Positions 1-6,088 are shown, counted from the first letter of the stretch. The stretch is DNA of 8,916 nt from CAYMTN01 sp964393335 (GCA_964393335.1 CAYMTN010000221.1:1-8916); one strand, 5' to 3'. Made by a program: numbers and translations. Notes: generated from the sequence alone by a model not told the origin.

Positions 1-295
1 TGAAGGCCGGACGGAGCAGGCGCAGCATATCGACGCTGTAATGCGGCCCGGCCCGGTCCACATCCACGCGGGAGAGGGCAAAACGCGGGTTACCCGCGAT
101 GGCCCGCTCGACCATCACCGCACGGTGCCGCGCGGAGGCGCGCAGGTCGCCCGCGTGTTTGTGCGGCGGAGTCGCGGCGGGCACGAACACCACCATCGAC
201 AGGTTCAGGCAGTCGGCGGCGGTTTCGGCCAGGATCAGGTGGCCCAGGTGCGGCGGGTCAAACGTCCCGCCGTAGATGCCGAGGCGACGAGTCAT
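1..295 (-). CDS. nadD: Nicotinate-nucleotide adenylyltransferase, N-terminal part (cut by window edge)
   Basis: NadD transfers AMP from ATP to nicotinate mononucleotide, giving deamido-NAD+ in cytoplasmic NAD synthesis. The first 98 residues are visible. They open with the nucleotidyltransferase signature GGTFDPPHLGH at residues 9-19, which contains the (T/H)xGH-type active-site motif, and continue with VPAATPPHK at 38-46, typical of NadD where the nicotinate substrate binds. The family is usually about 200 residues, so roughly half is missing beyond base 1. The ATG at 295 is the only plausible start, because an in-frame stop lies four codons upstream. No clear Shine-Dalgarno sequence precedes it. 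The gene begins 38 bases after the obgE stop on the same strand, with no promoter or terminator seen between them, so co-transcription with obgE is likely. The identification is secure from the motifs. Confidence 0.95.
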   Translation of the reverse strand, partial: MTRRLGIYGGTFDPPHLGHLILAETAADCLNLSMVVFVPAATPPHKHAGDLRASARHRAVMVERAIAGNPRFALSRVDVDRAGPHYSVDMLRLLRPAF

Positions 296-333
296 CAGGG
301 CGTGCGCTCAGACCGGGTGGGATGGACGTGCAC

Positions 334-1596
334 TCAATCACTCCATTCAAGCTCGCTGTCGCCGATGTGGACCGTGTCGCCAGGCCGGACGCCCGCCTCA
401 CGCAGCGCGTCGGCGACGCCCATCGACTCCAGGATGCGCTGGAAACGTGTTACCGCCTGGTCGTAGTCCCAATAGGTCATGGCGACGGCGCGCTCGATAC
501 GCCTGCCGGATACCCGATAGTCACCGTTGTCTTCGCGGGCAACGGTGAACGCCAGCGGATCGTCGCCCAACTGGTAAACGGGCAGTTCGGCCACTTCCGG
601 TTCTTCGTCCGGCAGGGCGTCGAGTTCCTGCACGGCGCGGTTGACCAGCTCGCGCACGTTTTGATGCGCGACTGCCGAGATCGCCATCGGGTCGTAGCCG
701 AGTTTTTGCAGATCGTCGCGGATCAACGGCCAGTATTCCTGGGCCTGCGGCAGGTCCATCTTGGTCACGGCGACGATCTGCGGTTTTTCGGCCAGCCGGT
801 CGTCGAACAGCGCCAATTCGGTATTGATCTGGTGAAAGTCGGCGACCGGATCGTCCGCCACGCCGTCGAGCAGGTGGATCAGCACACGCGTGCGCTGGAT
901 GTGGCGCAGGAAGTCGTGGCCCAGCCCGGCCCCGCTGTGCGCTCCTTCGACCAGGCCCGGGATGTCGGCAAACACGAAATCGCGGTCGTCCAACACCACG
1001 ACGCCCAGGTTCGGCTCGAGCGTAGTGAACGGGTATTCGGCGATCTTTGGCTTGGCATTGCTGATGACGGAGAGCAGGGTCGATTTTCCGGCGTTGGGTA
1101 CGCCCACGATCCCAATATCGGCCAGCAGTTTGAGTTCGAGCAGCAGCCAGCGTTCCTCACCCGGCTCGCCTTTTTCGGCGATGCGGGGGGCCTGGTTGGT
1201 GCTGGATACGAAACGCGAGTTGCCGCGCCCGCCGCGCCCGCCTTTGGCGACCATGACCTGCTGGCCCGGTTCGGTCAGGTCGGCGATCACGTCGCCGGTT
1301 TTGGCGTCACGCACGATGGTTCCCGGCGGCACGTTGACCACCTGGTCAGCACCGCCGCGCCCGGTTTTGTCGCTCGATCCACCGTGCTCGCCGTTTTGGG
1401 CGCTGAAGTGCGACTGGCGGCTGAAGCTGATCAACGTGTTGAGTGTCGGCCTGACGACCAGGAAAACGTCGCCGCCTTTGCCACCATCGCCGCCGCTGGG
1501 GCCGCCGCGTGGCACGTATTTTTCACGCCGAAAGTGGACGATGCCGTTGCCACCGTCGCCGCTGCGTACATGGATTTTCGCTTCGTCATAGTTCAT
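334..1596 (-). CDS. obgE: Obg-family GTPase ObgE/CgtA
   Basis: Obg is an essential GTPase that acts in large ribosomal subunit assembly and links growth to nutrient and (p)ppGpp status in the cytoplasm. The 420-residue product has all three Obg parts. The glycine-rich Obg fold covers residues 2-158, with GGPSGGDGGKGG at 31-42. The G domain has the P-loop GVPNAGKS at 165-172, switch I PFTT at 189-192, DIPG at 211-214, the G4 motif TKMD at 278-281 and G5 SA at 307-308. A C-terminal OCT domain covers about 335-410. G4 has Thr instead of the usual Asn of NKxD, a tolerated variant in some GTPases. The ATG at 1596 gives the standard MNYDEAKIHVRSGDGG start, but the bases before it (CTCCCCGGCT) contain no Shine-Dalgarno sequence, and a candidate promoter ends 8 bases upstream. 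nadD follows 38 bases downstream. Confidence 0.98.
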   Translation of the reverse strand: MNYDEAKIHVRSGDGGNGIVHFRREKYVPRGGPSGGDGGKGGDVFLVVRPTLNTLISFSRQSHFSAQNGEHGGSSDKTGRGGADQVVNVPPGTIVRDAKTGDVIADLTEPGQQVMVAKGGRGGRGNSRFVSSTNQAPRIAEKGEPGEERWLLLELKLLADIGIVGVPNAGKSTLLSVISNAKPKIAEYPFTTLEPNLGVVVLDDRDFVFADIPGLVEGAHSGAGLGHDFLRHIQRTRVLIHLLDGVADDPVADFHQINTELALFDDRLAEKPQIVAVTKMDLPQAQEYWPLIRDDLQKLGYDPMAISAVAHQNVRELVNRAVQELDALPDEEPEVAELPVYQLGDDPLAFTVAREDNGDYRVSGRRIERAVAMTYWDYDQAVTRFQRILESMGVADALREAGVRPGDTVHIGDSELEWSD

Positions 1597-1604
1597 AGCC
1601 GGGG

Positions 1605-1633
1605 AGTTTAGCGCAGGGGAGATAGGGCGTCAA
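1605..1633 (-). promoter_or_regulatory. Candidate sigma-70 promoter of obgE (possibly leaderless)
   Basis: On the minus strand TTGACG (bases 1633-1628) is followed by a 17-base spacer and TAAACT (1610-1605). This is 5/6 and 4/6 agreement with the sigma-70 consensus at ideal spacing. Only eight bases lie between the -10 box and the obgE ATG, so transcription would start at or within about two bases of the start codon. The same -35 hexamer occurs in the promoter of the next gene upstream. Seen by eye only. Confidence 0.5.
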
Positions 1634-1706
1634 ACCACGCCACGCGGCCAGGAGGCAGGGGCGGTGTATCACCCGCGTGAGGGCGCTGCTGGCGAAAGGT
1701 CGCGGG

Positions 1707-2666
1707 TTAGTGATCGCGCTCGATGATCTGCCGGGCCAACGCGCGCAGCTCGTCCAGGGCAGGCGAAGGCGGCAGCGGAGCCAGGCTCGCCAGCGCGCGT
1801 CCGGCCAATTCGCGGGCTTTGCTGCGCCCCGTTTCGATGGCGCTGTCCAGGGAGTGCCCGTCCAGCAGGCTCTCTCTGAACGGGCCGGGGGCCGTATCCG
1901 GGCTGATCACGGCGGCGGGCGCGCCGTGAGCCGAGTCGTGGGCCGAGTCGTGATTGCCCTCTTTCACGGCGGCGATGCCGCGCCCTTGCGCCAGGTCAAT
2001 CCCGGCGTTTTTGCCGAGCGTTTCCGGGTCGGCGATCAGGTCGAGCAGGTCATCGGTGATCTGGAAGGCCAGCCCCAGGTTGTAGGCGTAGACGCCGAGC
2101 GCGTCGATCCATTCCGGCGGGGCACCGGCGGCGGTAGCGCCAAGCTCCACACAGGCGACGAACAGCGCGGCGGTTTTTTTGGCGATGATCTCCAGGTAGG
2201 TTTCACGGTCCAGCACGCCTTGTTTTGAGGCTTGAATCTGGAGCGTCTCGCCCTCGACCAGCGCGATCGCCGCGTTGGCCAGGATGGCGTTGAGCGTGTC
2301 GGGGTAGGGGGCCATGATCTCGTAGGTCTTGGTGAACATGAAATCACCGGTCAGCAGGGCAACGGTGCCGCCCCAGCGTGAGTTGACCGTTTCGCGGCCC
2401 CGGCGCAGCGTGCCATGATCGTTGATGTCGTCGTGAACCAGCGTCGCCGTGTGGATGATCTCAACCGCCGCCGCCAACGGGACCACATACGCGGCATCCT
2501 GTCCACCTGAGGCAGCATGGGCCAACAGGACCAGTCGCGGGCGCAGGCGTTTGCCGCCCGCGCTGAGAATATGCCGGCTTGTATCGCTGAGCAGCGGAAC
2601 CGAACTCTCGGTGGACGAGAGCAGGAGTTCGTTTACAGCCTGGAGGTGGTCATCTACTGTAGCCAT
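1707..2666 (-). CDS. All-trans polyprenyl diphosphate synthase (probably long-chain)
   Basis: This enzyme condenses isopentenyl diphosphate onto an allylic primer, likely to make the side chain of menaquinone or another isoprenoid lipid. The 319-residue product has GGKRLRP at 37-43, the first Asp-rich motif DDIND at 79-83 with RR at 88-89, the KT pair at 164-165, and the second Asp-rich motif FQITDDLLD at 201-209. Residues 4 and 5 before the first motif are Thr75 and Ala74, not the aromatic residues that stop elongation in FPP and many GGPP synthases, so a long product is inferred. Exact chain length cannot be read from sequence. The usual GKxxGxDLxEGKxTLP stretch appears as GKNAGIDLAQGRGIAAV, and a low-complexity insert of about 25 residues follows, including a DSAHDSAH duplication. 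GAGG lies 4 bases before the ATG. A strong promoter lies about 80 bases upstream. Confidence 0.93.
   Translation of the reverse strand: MATVDDHLQAVNELLLSSTESSVPLLSDTSRHILSAGGKRLRPRLVLLAHAASGGQDAAYVVPLAAAVEIIHTATLVHDDINDHGTLRRGRETVNSRWGGTVALLTGDFMFTKTYEIMAPYPDTLNAILANAAIALVEGETLQIQASKQGVLDRETYLEIIAKKTAALFVACVELGATAAGAPPEWIDALGVYAYNLGLAFQITDDLLDLIADPETLGKNAGIDLAQGRGIAAVKEGNHDSAHDSAHGAPAAVISPDTAPGPFRESLLDGHSLDSAIETGRSKARELAGRALASLAPLPPSPALDELRALARQIIERDH
1930..1953. repeat. Tandem 12-bp duplication inside the polyprenyl synthase gene
   Basis: GCCGAGTCGTG occurs twice in direct tandem with a 12-base period, at 1930 and 1942; only the twelfth base differs (G versus A). In the synthase reading frame it adds one extra DSAH unit (residues 240-247) without shifting the frame. 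It sits in the linker after the second Asp-rich motif, away from the catalytic aspartates. It looks like a replication-slippage duplication in a tolerant loop. Confidence 0.8.
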
Positions 2667-2747
2667 GCAGCCTCACATGTGTGTTAAGCCACCAATGTGC
2701 GCGGTGCCGGTCTGAACCGTTTGTGTCTTTCAGAACTTTCTAAAAGA

Positions 2748-2777
2748 ATTATAACAAACCCGGTGGTGCGGCGTCAA
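2748..2777 (-). promoter_or_regulatory. Sigma-70 promoter of the polyprenyl synthase gene
   Basis: On the minus strand TTGACG (2777-2772), an 18-base spacer and a perfect TATAAT (2753-2748) lie between the regulator gene and the synthase gene. The start would fall near 2741, giving a leader of about 75 bases. The synthase can therefore be expressed independently of the upstream regulator. An AT-rich stretch with TTCT/AGAA half-sites lies just downstream of the -10 box and could take a repressor, but this is speculative. Confidence 0.7.
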
Positions 2778-2797
2778 TTGAAACTGCCGGGCGGTGG

Positions 2798-3364
2798 TCA
2801 CTCAAACTCGATGCGCTTGATATCGCCGGAATCCGGGTTTTCCCTGGCGTGATCGATCAGGGAAAGCAGCAGGATTTGCGCCAGCCGGAAAAAATCCTGC
2901 AACTGAGTCAGCCGTTCGATGTAGAACTCGGCCAGCTTCCGCTCATCGTCTTCCATGTCGGGGATGTTTTGCTGTAACCGCTCCGCGTTTTCTTCGAGCA
3001 CACGCAGCGCCTGGTTCACGTCGCGCAGTTCTCGGCTGCTGAGGATGTTGCCCAGGATACGCCAAAAATCACCTTCGGCCCGGTAGTATTTGCGGCGATC
3101 ATCTTTCACCCACACTTCGCGCACGATGCCCATGTGTTCCAGGGTGCGCATGTTGGTGCTGACGCTGGCTTTCGAAATGCCGAGCCGCTCCATCAGGTCA
3201 TCCAGGCTCAACGGGTCCGGGCTGAGCATCAACGCGCCGAACAACTGGCCCATCACCTTGGTGAACCCGAAGTAACTCGCAAGCTGGCCCAAGCCGTCGA
3301 TGATGCTGGTGTTGACGGATTGCAGCGTTTGATCGAATGTTGACTCAGAATCCGGATCGCCCAT
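2798..3364 (-). CDS. GbsR/MarR-type winged-helix transcriptional regulator
   Basis: This is a DNA-binding protein of 188 residues, resembling the GbsR-like branch of the MarR superfamily. An N-terminal helical segment (GQLASYFGFTKVMGQLFGAL, about 26-45) leads into the winged helix. LSLDDLMERLGISKASVS at 52-69 forms the helix-turn-helix, and KDDRRKYYRAEGD at 87-99 forms the wing. The helical, charged C-terminus (110-170) probably dimerises. The ligand and targets are unknown; some relatives sense choline or osmolytes, but nothing here shows that. Of three in-frame starts (GTG 3400, ATG 3379, ATG 3364), the last is chosen because AGG lies six bases before it and the others lack a ribosome-binding site. 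It diverges from the DUF11 protein gene, so that gene and itself are plausible targets. A weak candidate promoter on the minus strand (TTGCAT at 3462, TACCAT at 3439, spacer 17) precedes it. Confidence 0.85.
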   Translation of the reverse strand: MGDPDSESTFDQTLQSVNTSIIDGLGQLASYFGFTKVMGQLFGALMLSPDPLSLDDLMERLGISKASVSTNMRTLEHMGIVREVWVKDDRRKYYRAEGDFWRILGNILSSRELRDVNQALRVLEENAERLQQNIPDMEDDERKLAEFYIERLTQLQDFFRLAQILLLSLIDHARENPDSGDIKRIEFE

Positions 3365-3479
3365 ACGTCGCCTGACCATCACGTGTAGAAAACTCGCCAC
3401 GACAGCAGAATATTCGTGTTTTCAGTCTCCAAAATGGTAACAGGCTGTGGCAGGGGATGCAAGTACGAACCTGCGGCCA

Positions 3480-3495
3480 GGCGTGAGGGCGTGAG
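3480..3495. repeat. Tandem 8-bp direct repeat upstream of a promoter
   Basis: GGCGTGAG occurs twice back to back at 3480-3487 and 3488-3495. It ends nine bases before the -35 box of the DUF11 protein gene and lies in the divergent intergenic region shared with the GbsR-type regulator. Its position suits an activator or regulator site, but a chance duplication in GC-rich DNA is equally possible. Confidence 0.4.
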
Positions 3496-3504
3496 GAGAC
3501 AATT

Positions 3505-3533
3505 TTTACAGGCGGCCCTTTTAACGGTATAAT
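3505..3533 (+). promoter_or_regulatory. Strong sigma-70 promoter of the DUF11 surface protein gene
   Basis: TTTACA at 3505-3510 (5/6 match), exactly 17 bases of spacer, and a perfect TATAAT at 3528-3533. Transcription would start near 3540, leaving a leader of about 40 bases before the ATG at 3580. This is one of the two closest matches to consensus in the window. Confidence 0.8.
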
Positions 3534-3579
3534 TAGAGTAGACCTTGTGGGAGACATGAGCCTCCAATCAGGGGGGAAA

Positions 3580-4278
3580 ATGAAACGAACGATCAAATTG
3601 ATGGCGGGCGGCTTGCTGCTGCTCGTGGTGCTGCTAGGGACCGGGCCACTGCATGCATTCGCGGCGGATGAGTCCGCCCTGCTGCTTGGAGATTGGGCGA
3701 TCACCAGCCAGTACCAGATCACTGTTGAAGCGCCAGACGCGGGGATCACATCACGTGTTAGCGGGTTCGATCCGTCGATTGACCTGGTCGGTTGGCTGCC
3801 GCCGGGATCGCTGGGGCTGCCGGGTGAGCCGGTTACCTGGGTGATCACGGTCACCAACGCGAGCGCGTCATCCGGCGTCGACGTCCTGGTGACGGACGTG
3901 CTGCGCGACGAGCTGTTGATCGACACGGTCGTCACCGCGCGCGGCAATGCGGCGATCAGCGGCCAGACGGTGATGGTGAGCATCCCGGTCATTGCGCCCG
4001 GCGAATCGGTCGAAATGCGCATCAACACGACTGTGCTGCGCGGTCCGGCCAGCGGGGTGCTGGTCAACCAGGCGCTGCTGGCGGCGACAGGCCCCGGCGG
4101 GGCCATCGCGAAAAGCGCCGTGGCCGAGGTCTTCGTGCCGACTGGCCTGCCCGCGACCGGTTACGCACCGATCGATCTGCCCGGCGAGGGCGAGCCATCG
4201 GTGGCGGTAGTTGGTCTGGCAGCGTTCGGCACGGTGGCGCTGACGGCATTATTTGTGTGGTATCGCGGGCGACGGTAA
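3580..4278 (+). CDS. Secreted DUF11-like surface protein with LPATG tail and C-terminal anchor
   Basis: A 232-residue exported protein of unknown function. Residues 1-28 form a signal peptide: KR charge, a hydrophobic core at 8-21, and a likely cut after the AFA at 26-28. The body at about 80-185 resembles a DUF11-type beta-sandwich repeat (PGEPVTWVITVTNASASSGV, VTDVLRDEL, IAPGESVEM, VNQALLAAT), a fold common in bacterial adhesion and cell-surface proteins. The tail has LPATG at 190-194, a 13-residue Pro/Gly-rich stretch, a transmembrane segment at about 208-228 and a terminal RGRR, as in sortase substrates, though the gap between motif and membrane segment is longer than in classic Firmicutes examples. 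The ATG at 3580 follows a GGGGGGAAA purine run and gives a proper signal peptide; an upstream in-frame codon at 3547 would add 11 residues without one. It has its own promoter and converges on the amidase gene. Confidence 0.8.
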   Translation: MKRTIKLMAGGLLLLVVLLGTGPLHAFAADESALLLGDWAITSQYQITVEAPDAGITSRVSGFDPSIDLVGWLPPGSLGLPGEPVTWVITVTNASASSGVDVLVTDVLRDELLIDTVVTARGNAAISGQTVMVSIPVIAPGESVEMRINTTVLRGPASGVLVNQALLAATGPGGAIAKSAVAEVFVPTGLPATGYAPIDLPGEGEPSVAVVGLAAFGTVALTALFVWYRGRR

Positions 4279-4311
4279 GCCGGTCGTCTGATAGGTGTGC
4301 GTTTCTCCAGT

Positions 4312-4330
4312 CGCTCCCAGGCCGGGAGCG
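4312..4330. terminator. Hairpin between convergent genes, possible bidirectional terminator
   Basis: CGCTCCC (4312-4318), loop AGGCC, and GGGAGCG (4324-4330) form a perfect 7-bp GC-rich stem between the ends of the convergent DUF11 protein and amidase genes. Neither side has a real T tract (CTGTTGATTC on the plus side), so it is not a canonical intrinsic terminator. It may work weakly or protect mRNA 3' ends. Confidence 0.45.
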
Positions 4331-4349
4331 CTGTTGATTCTGGGGCCGG

Positions 4350-5156
4350 TCACGCGCCGGGGCCGGGCGTCGGCGTGATTACCTGCTCCGGCGGCGGCTC
4401 GTAGCCGCTCGTACCCAAGATCAGCCCGGCGGACGACGCGAGCAGCTCCAGGTAGGGAATCATGTGCGCGCCGGGGCATTCGGTGAAGTCGTTGAAATCG
4501 TGATGCCCGGCCAGGTGGGTCAGTTCCAGGCGCAGCGCCAGCCAGTTGATCAGGGCCGCGCCCTGGTCGAGCTGCGGCTGGGCGGGATACTCGCGCTCGA
4601 AGTTGCCGAAAAAGACCACGCCGACGCTGCCGGTATTGAACTGCTCGACGTGCGTACCGCGCGCCATCAGGTCGCGCCCCTCGAATACCTCGCCGGAGCG
4701 GCCCACGCCAAAGTGATAACCCACGTCGGCCCATTTGCGCAGGTCCATATGCTGGTCTTGAATGGCACGCATGGTGGTTGGATCGTCGGTTTCGTACAGG
4801 ACGGAGTGGTGAACGACCACCGTCCGGTAGATCGCTCGCAGATCGCCTTCGTAGTCGCGCCAGCCTTCGACATTGGTCAGGCTGTAGAAACCCGGCTCGT
4901 TTTCGGCGGCGTGATCGGGCGGACGCGCGCCCCAATCGGCACGCAGGATGATTGGCGGGCGGTCGATGTGTTTGACGGTCAGCGGGCGCGGTGGCGCGGG
5001 CGTTGGCGTGAGGGGACGATCTGCCGACCGCGTGAGGCGGTCCAGCGCCAGGTAACCCAACAGCCCGCCCGAACAGGCGATGCTGGTGGCGACGGCGGCC
5101 AGCCCGGTGATGCCGAGGAAGTCCCGGCGTGAATACCGTTTGGACGAATGTTTCAT
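4350..5156 (-). CDS. Tat-exported N-acetylmuramoyl-L-alanine amidase (PGRP/amidase_2 type)
   Basis: This is a zinc hydrolase predicted to cut the amide bond between muramic acid and the stem peptide of peptidoglycan outside the membrane. The 268-residue product begins with a twin-arginine signal, YSRRDFLGITG at 8-18, and a hydrophobic core to about residue 37. A Pro/Thr-rich linker covers 48-58. The PGRP/amidase_2 domain covers about 69-245: WGARPP at 75-80, VVVHHS with zinc ligand His116, GYHFGV with Tyr147, GSVGVVFFGNF at 176-186, and GHHDFNDFTECPG with ligands His219 and Cys227. Thr225, two before the Cys, stands where T7 lysozyme has Lys128; Thr there is also found in active animal PGRP amidases. 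The CSGG at 28-31 is not a good lipobox. The ATG at 5156 has AGGTGATC just upstream, matching eight bases of the 16S rRNA 3' end at unusually short spacing. Confidence 0.92.
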   Translation of the reverse strand: MKHSSKRYSRRDFLGITGLAAVATSIACSGGLLGYLALDRLTRSADRPLTPTPAPPRPLTVKHIDRPPIILRADWGARPPDHAAENEPGFYSLTNVEGWRDYEGDLRAIYRTVVVHHSVLYETDDPTTMRAIQDQHMDLRKWADVGYHFGVGRSGEVFEGRDLMARGTHVEQFNTGSVGVVFFGNFEREYPAQPQLDQGAALINWLALRLELTHLAGHHDFNDFTECPGAHMIPYLELLASSAGLILGTSGYEPPPEQVITPTPGPGA

Positions 5157-5181
5157 CGATCACCTGCTATCTCTACCGACG

Positions 5182-5210
5182 ATCATACAGCGGCTGGAGG
5201 GGCGCAGCAA
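5182..5210 (-). promoter_or_regulatory. Candidate promoter of the amidase gene
   Basis: On the minus strand TTGCTG (5210-5205), a 17-base spacer and TATGAT (5187-5182; 5/6 match to TATAAT). The start would lie near 5175, leaving a short leader that still includes the AGGTGATC ribosome-binding site. The -35 box is weak. Confidence 0.5.
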
Positions 5211-5276
5211 GGATTTTTGTGATAGATATGTTTTGTTTTACGTACGTGTTGTTTTTGTGCTACAACCATGCTAGGA

Positions 5277-5294
5277 TTGTACTAGTATTCACAT
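5277..5294. promoter_or_regulatory. Candidate Rex operator upstream of rex
   Basis: TTGTACTAGTATTCACAT fits the Rex site pattern TTGTGAA-N4-TTCACAA at 10 of 14 specified positions: the right half is 6/7 and the left half keeps TTGT. It lies 63 bases before the rex start and just upstream of a likely -10 box, where bound Rex would block RNA polymerase. Rex genes are often autoregulated. The left half is degenerate, so this is a candidate only. Confidence 0.45.
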
Positions 5295-5297
5295 TCA

Positions 5298-5303
5298 TAT
5301 AAG
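5298..5303 (+). promoter_or_regulatory. Candidate -10 box for rex
   Basis: TATAAG (5/6 match to TATAAT) lies in an AT-rich stretch about 55 bases before the rex start codon. The base run at -35 (GATTGT at 17-base spacing) is poor, so recognition may depend on the -10 box or on another element. The start site would be near 5310. Confidence 0.4.
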
Positions 5304-5357
5304 ACGAAATCATGTTTTATTGGCGTAACATTCCGGCATGAAAGGGGCTGGCGTCTG

Positions 5358-5984
5358 GTGGGCAGCATACCACACATTCCAGATATTGTTATCGGGCGAC
5401 TGCCGATCTATTTGCGGGCCTTGAACCGCATGATTCAAGAGGAACAGGAGTATACGTCGTCGCACGAGCTTGGCGAGCGCCTGGGGATCAGTTCGGCGCA
5501 GATCCGCAAAGACCTGTCTCACTTTGGCGAGTTTGGCAAACAAGGCACCGGCTACAATATCAACTATCTGCACGATCAAATACGCCACATTCTGAAGGTT
5601 GACCGGGAATGGCCGGTGGCTGTCGTCGGCGTGGGCGACCTGGGGCACGCGGTAGCGAATTATCGCGGGTTTAAGGCGCGCGGCTTCCGGGTGGCCTGCC
5701 TGTTTGACGCGGACCCGGGCAAGATCGGCGAGCAGGTGGCGGGCATGGTCGTGCAGCCGATGAGCCAGTTGCGGGACGAGGTCAGACGGCAGAAGATCAC
5801 GATCGGCATGATCGCCGTTCCGGCCCAGGAAGCGCAGGCAGTGGCGAACCAGTTGGCCGAAGCGGGCGTGCGCGCCTTGCTGAACTACGCGCCGATCACG
5901 CTGGCTGTGCCGCCGGACGTACGCGTCCAATACATCGACCCGGTTGCGCATTTGCAACACATGACGTACTATATCGATCCCTGA
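5358..5984 (+). CDS. rex: Redox-sensing transcriptional repressor Rex
   Basis: Rex is a cytoplasmic dimeric repressor that senses the NADH/NAD+ ratio and releases DNA when NADH rises, commonly controlling fermentation, respiration and hydrogenase genes. The 208-residue length is typical. The N-terminal winged helix (about 1-80) carries the family signature SSAQIRKDLSHFGEFGKQG at 45-63. The Rossmann domain has the nucleotide loop GVGDLG at 91-96 and an Asp at 117 (LFDAD) at the end of the second strand, where it prefers NAD(H) over NADP(H). The C-terminal YIDPVAHLQHMTYYIDP at 192-208 is the usual domain-swapped helix region. The GTG start at 5358 is chosen because it gives the standard IPxxVIxRLPIYLRAL beginning, with AGGGG ten bases upstream; the ATG at 5338 is out of frame. 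A candidate Rex operator lies upstream and a strong terminator downstream, so rex is a single-gene unit. Confidence 0.96.
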   Translation: MGSIPHIPDIVIGRLPIYLRALNRMIQEEQEYTSSHELGERLGISSAQIRKDLSHFGEFGKQGTGYNINYLHDQIRHILKVDREWPVAVVGVGDLGHAVANYRGFKARGFRVACLFDADPGKIGEQVAGMVVQPMSQLRDEVRRQKITIGMIAVPAQEAQAVANQLAEAGVRALLNYAPITLAVPPDVRVQYIDPVAHLQHMTYYIDP

Positions 5985-6019
5985 CGCCTGGAAAAGCACG
6001 TGTCACGGGTTGCTTGACG

Positions 6020-6050
6020 CTCTCCCCAAAACAAGGGGAGAGTTTATTTT
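6020..6050 (+). terminator. Intrinsic terminator of rex
   Basis: CTCTCCCC (6020-6027), loop AAAACAA and GGGGAGAG (6035-6042) form a perfect 8-bp stem, followed at once by TTTATTTT (6043-6050). It starts 35 bases after the rex stop codon and separates rex from the glycosyltransferase-like gene. Confidence 0.92.
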
Positions 6051-6059
6051 ACGGCCCCC

Positions 6060-6088
6060 GTGGAAAAATTGGCAGGCTGGCGTACAAT
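6060..6088 (+). promoter_or_regulatory. Weak candidate promoter of the membrane glycosyltransferase-like gene
   Basis: TACAAT at 6083-6088 is a good -10 box (5/6). At 17-base spacing the -35 position holds GTGGAA (3/6), a poor match. Transcription would start near 6095, directly before the GGGGAGGA ribosome-binding site. A promoter is needed here because of the rex terminator just upstream. Confidence 0.4.

Noticed and set aside
322..1611. Long plus-strand open frame (429 codons) fully opposite obgE
   Set aside because: It mirrors obgE, has no recognisable motif, and is explained by stop-poor antisense frames in GC-rich DNA. The minus-strand product matches Obg end to end.
1661..1676. Imperfect hairpin GCGGTG-TAT-CACC-C-GC after the polyprenyl synthase gene
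   Set aside because: Short stem with a bulge and no T tract on the minus strand; not supportable as a terminator.
5067..5078. Possible lipoprotein signal (CSGG, Cys28) in the amidase
   Set aside because: The residues before the Cys are S-I-A, not a proper lipobox; the twin-arginine signal explains export on its own.
4249..5163. Minus-strand open frame of about 304 codons overlapping the amidase gene
   Set aside because: It is an Arg/Ala-rich out-of-frame reading of the same DNA; the other frame has the complete Tat signal and amidase domain.
5310..5999. Minus-strand open frame opposite rex
   Set aside because: It is a shadow of rex with His/Arg-rich composition and no motif.
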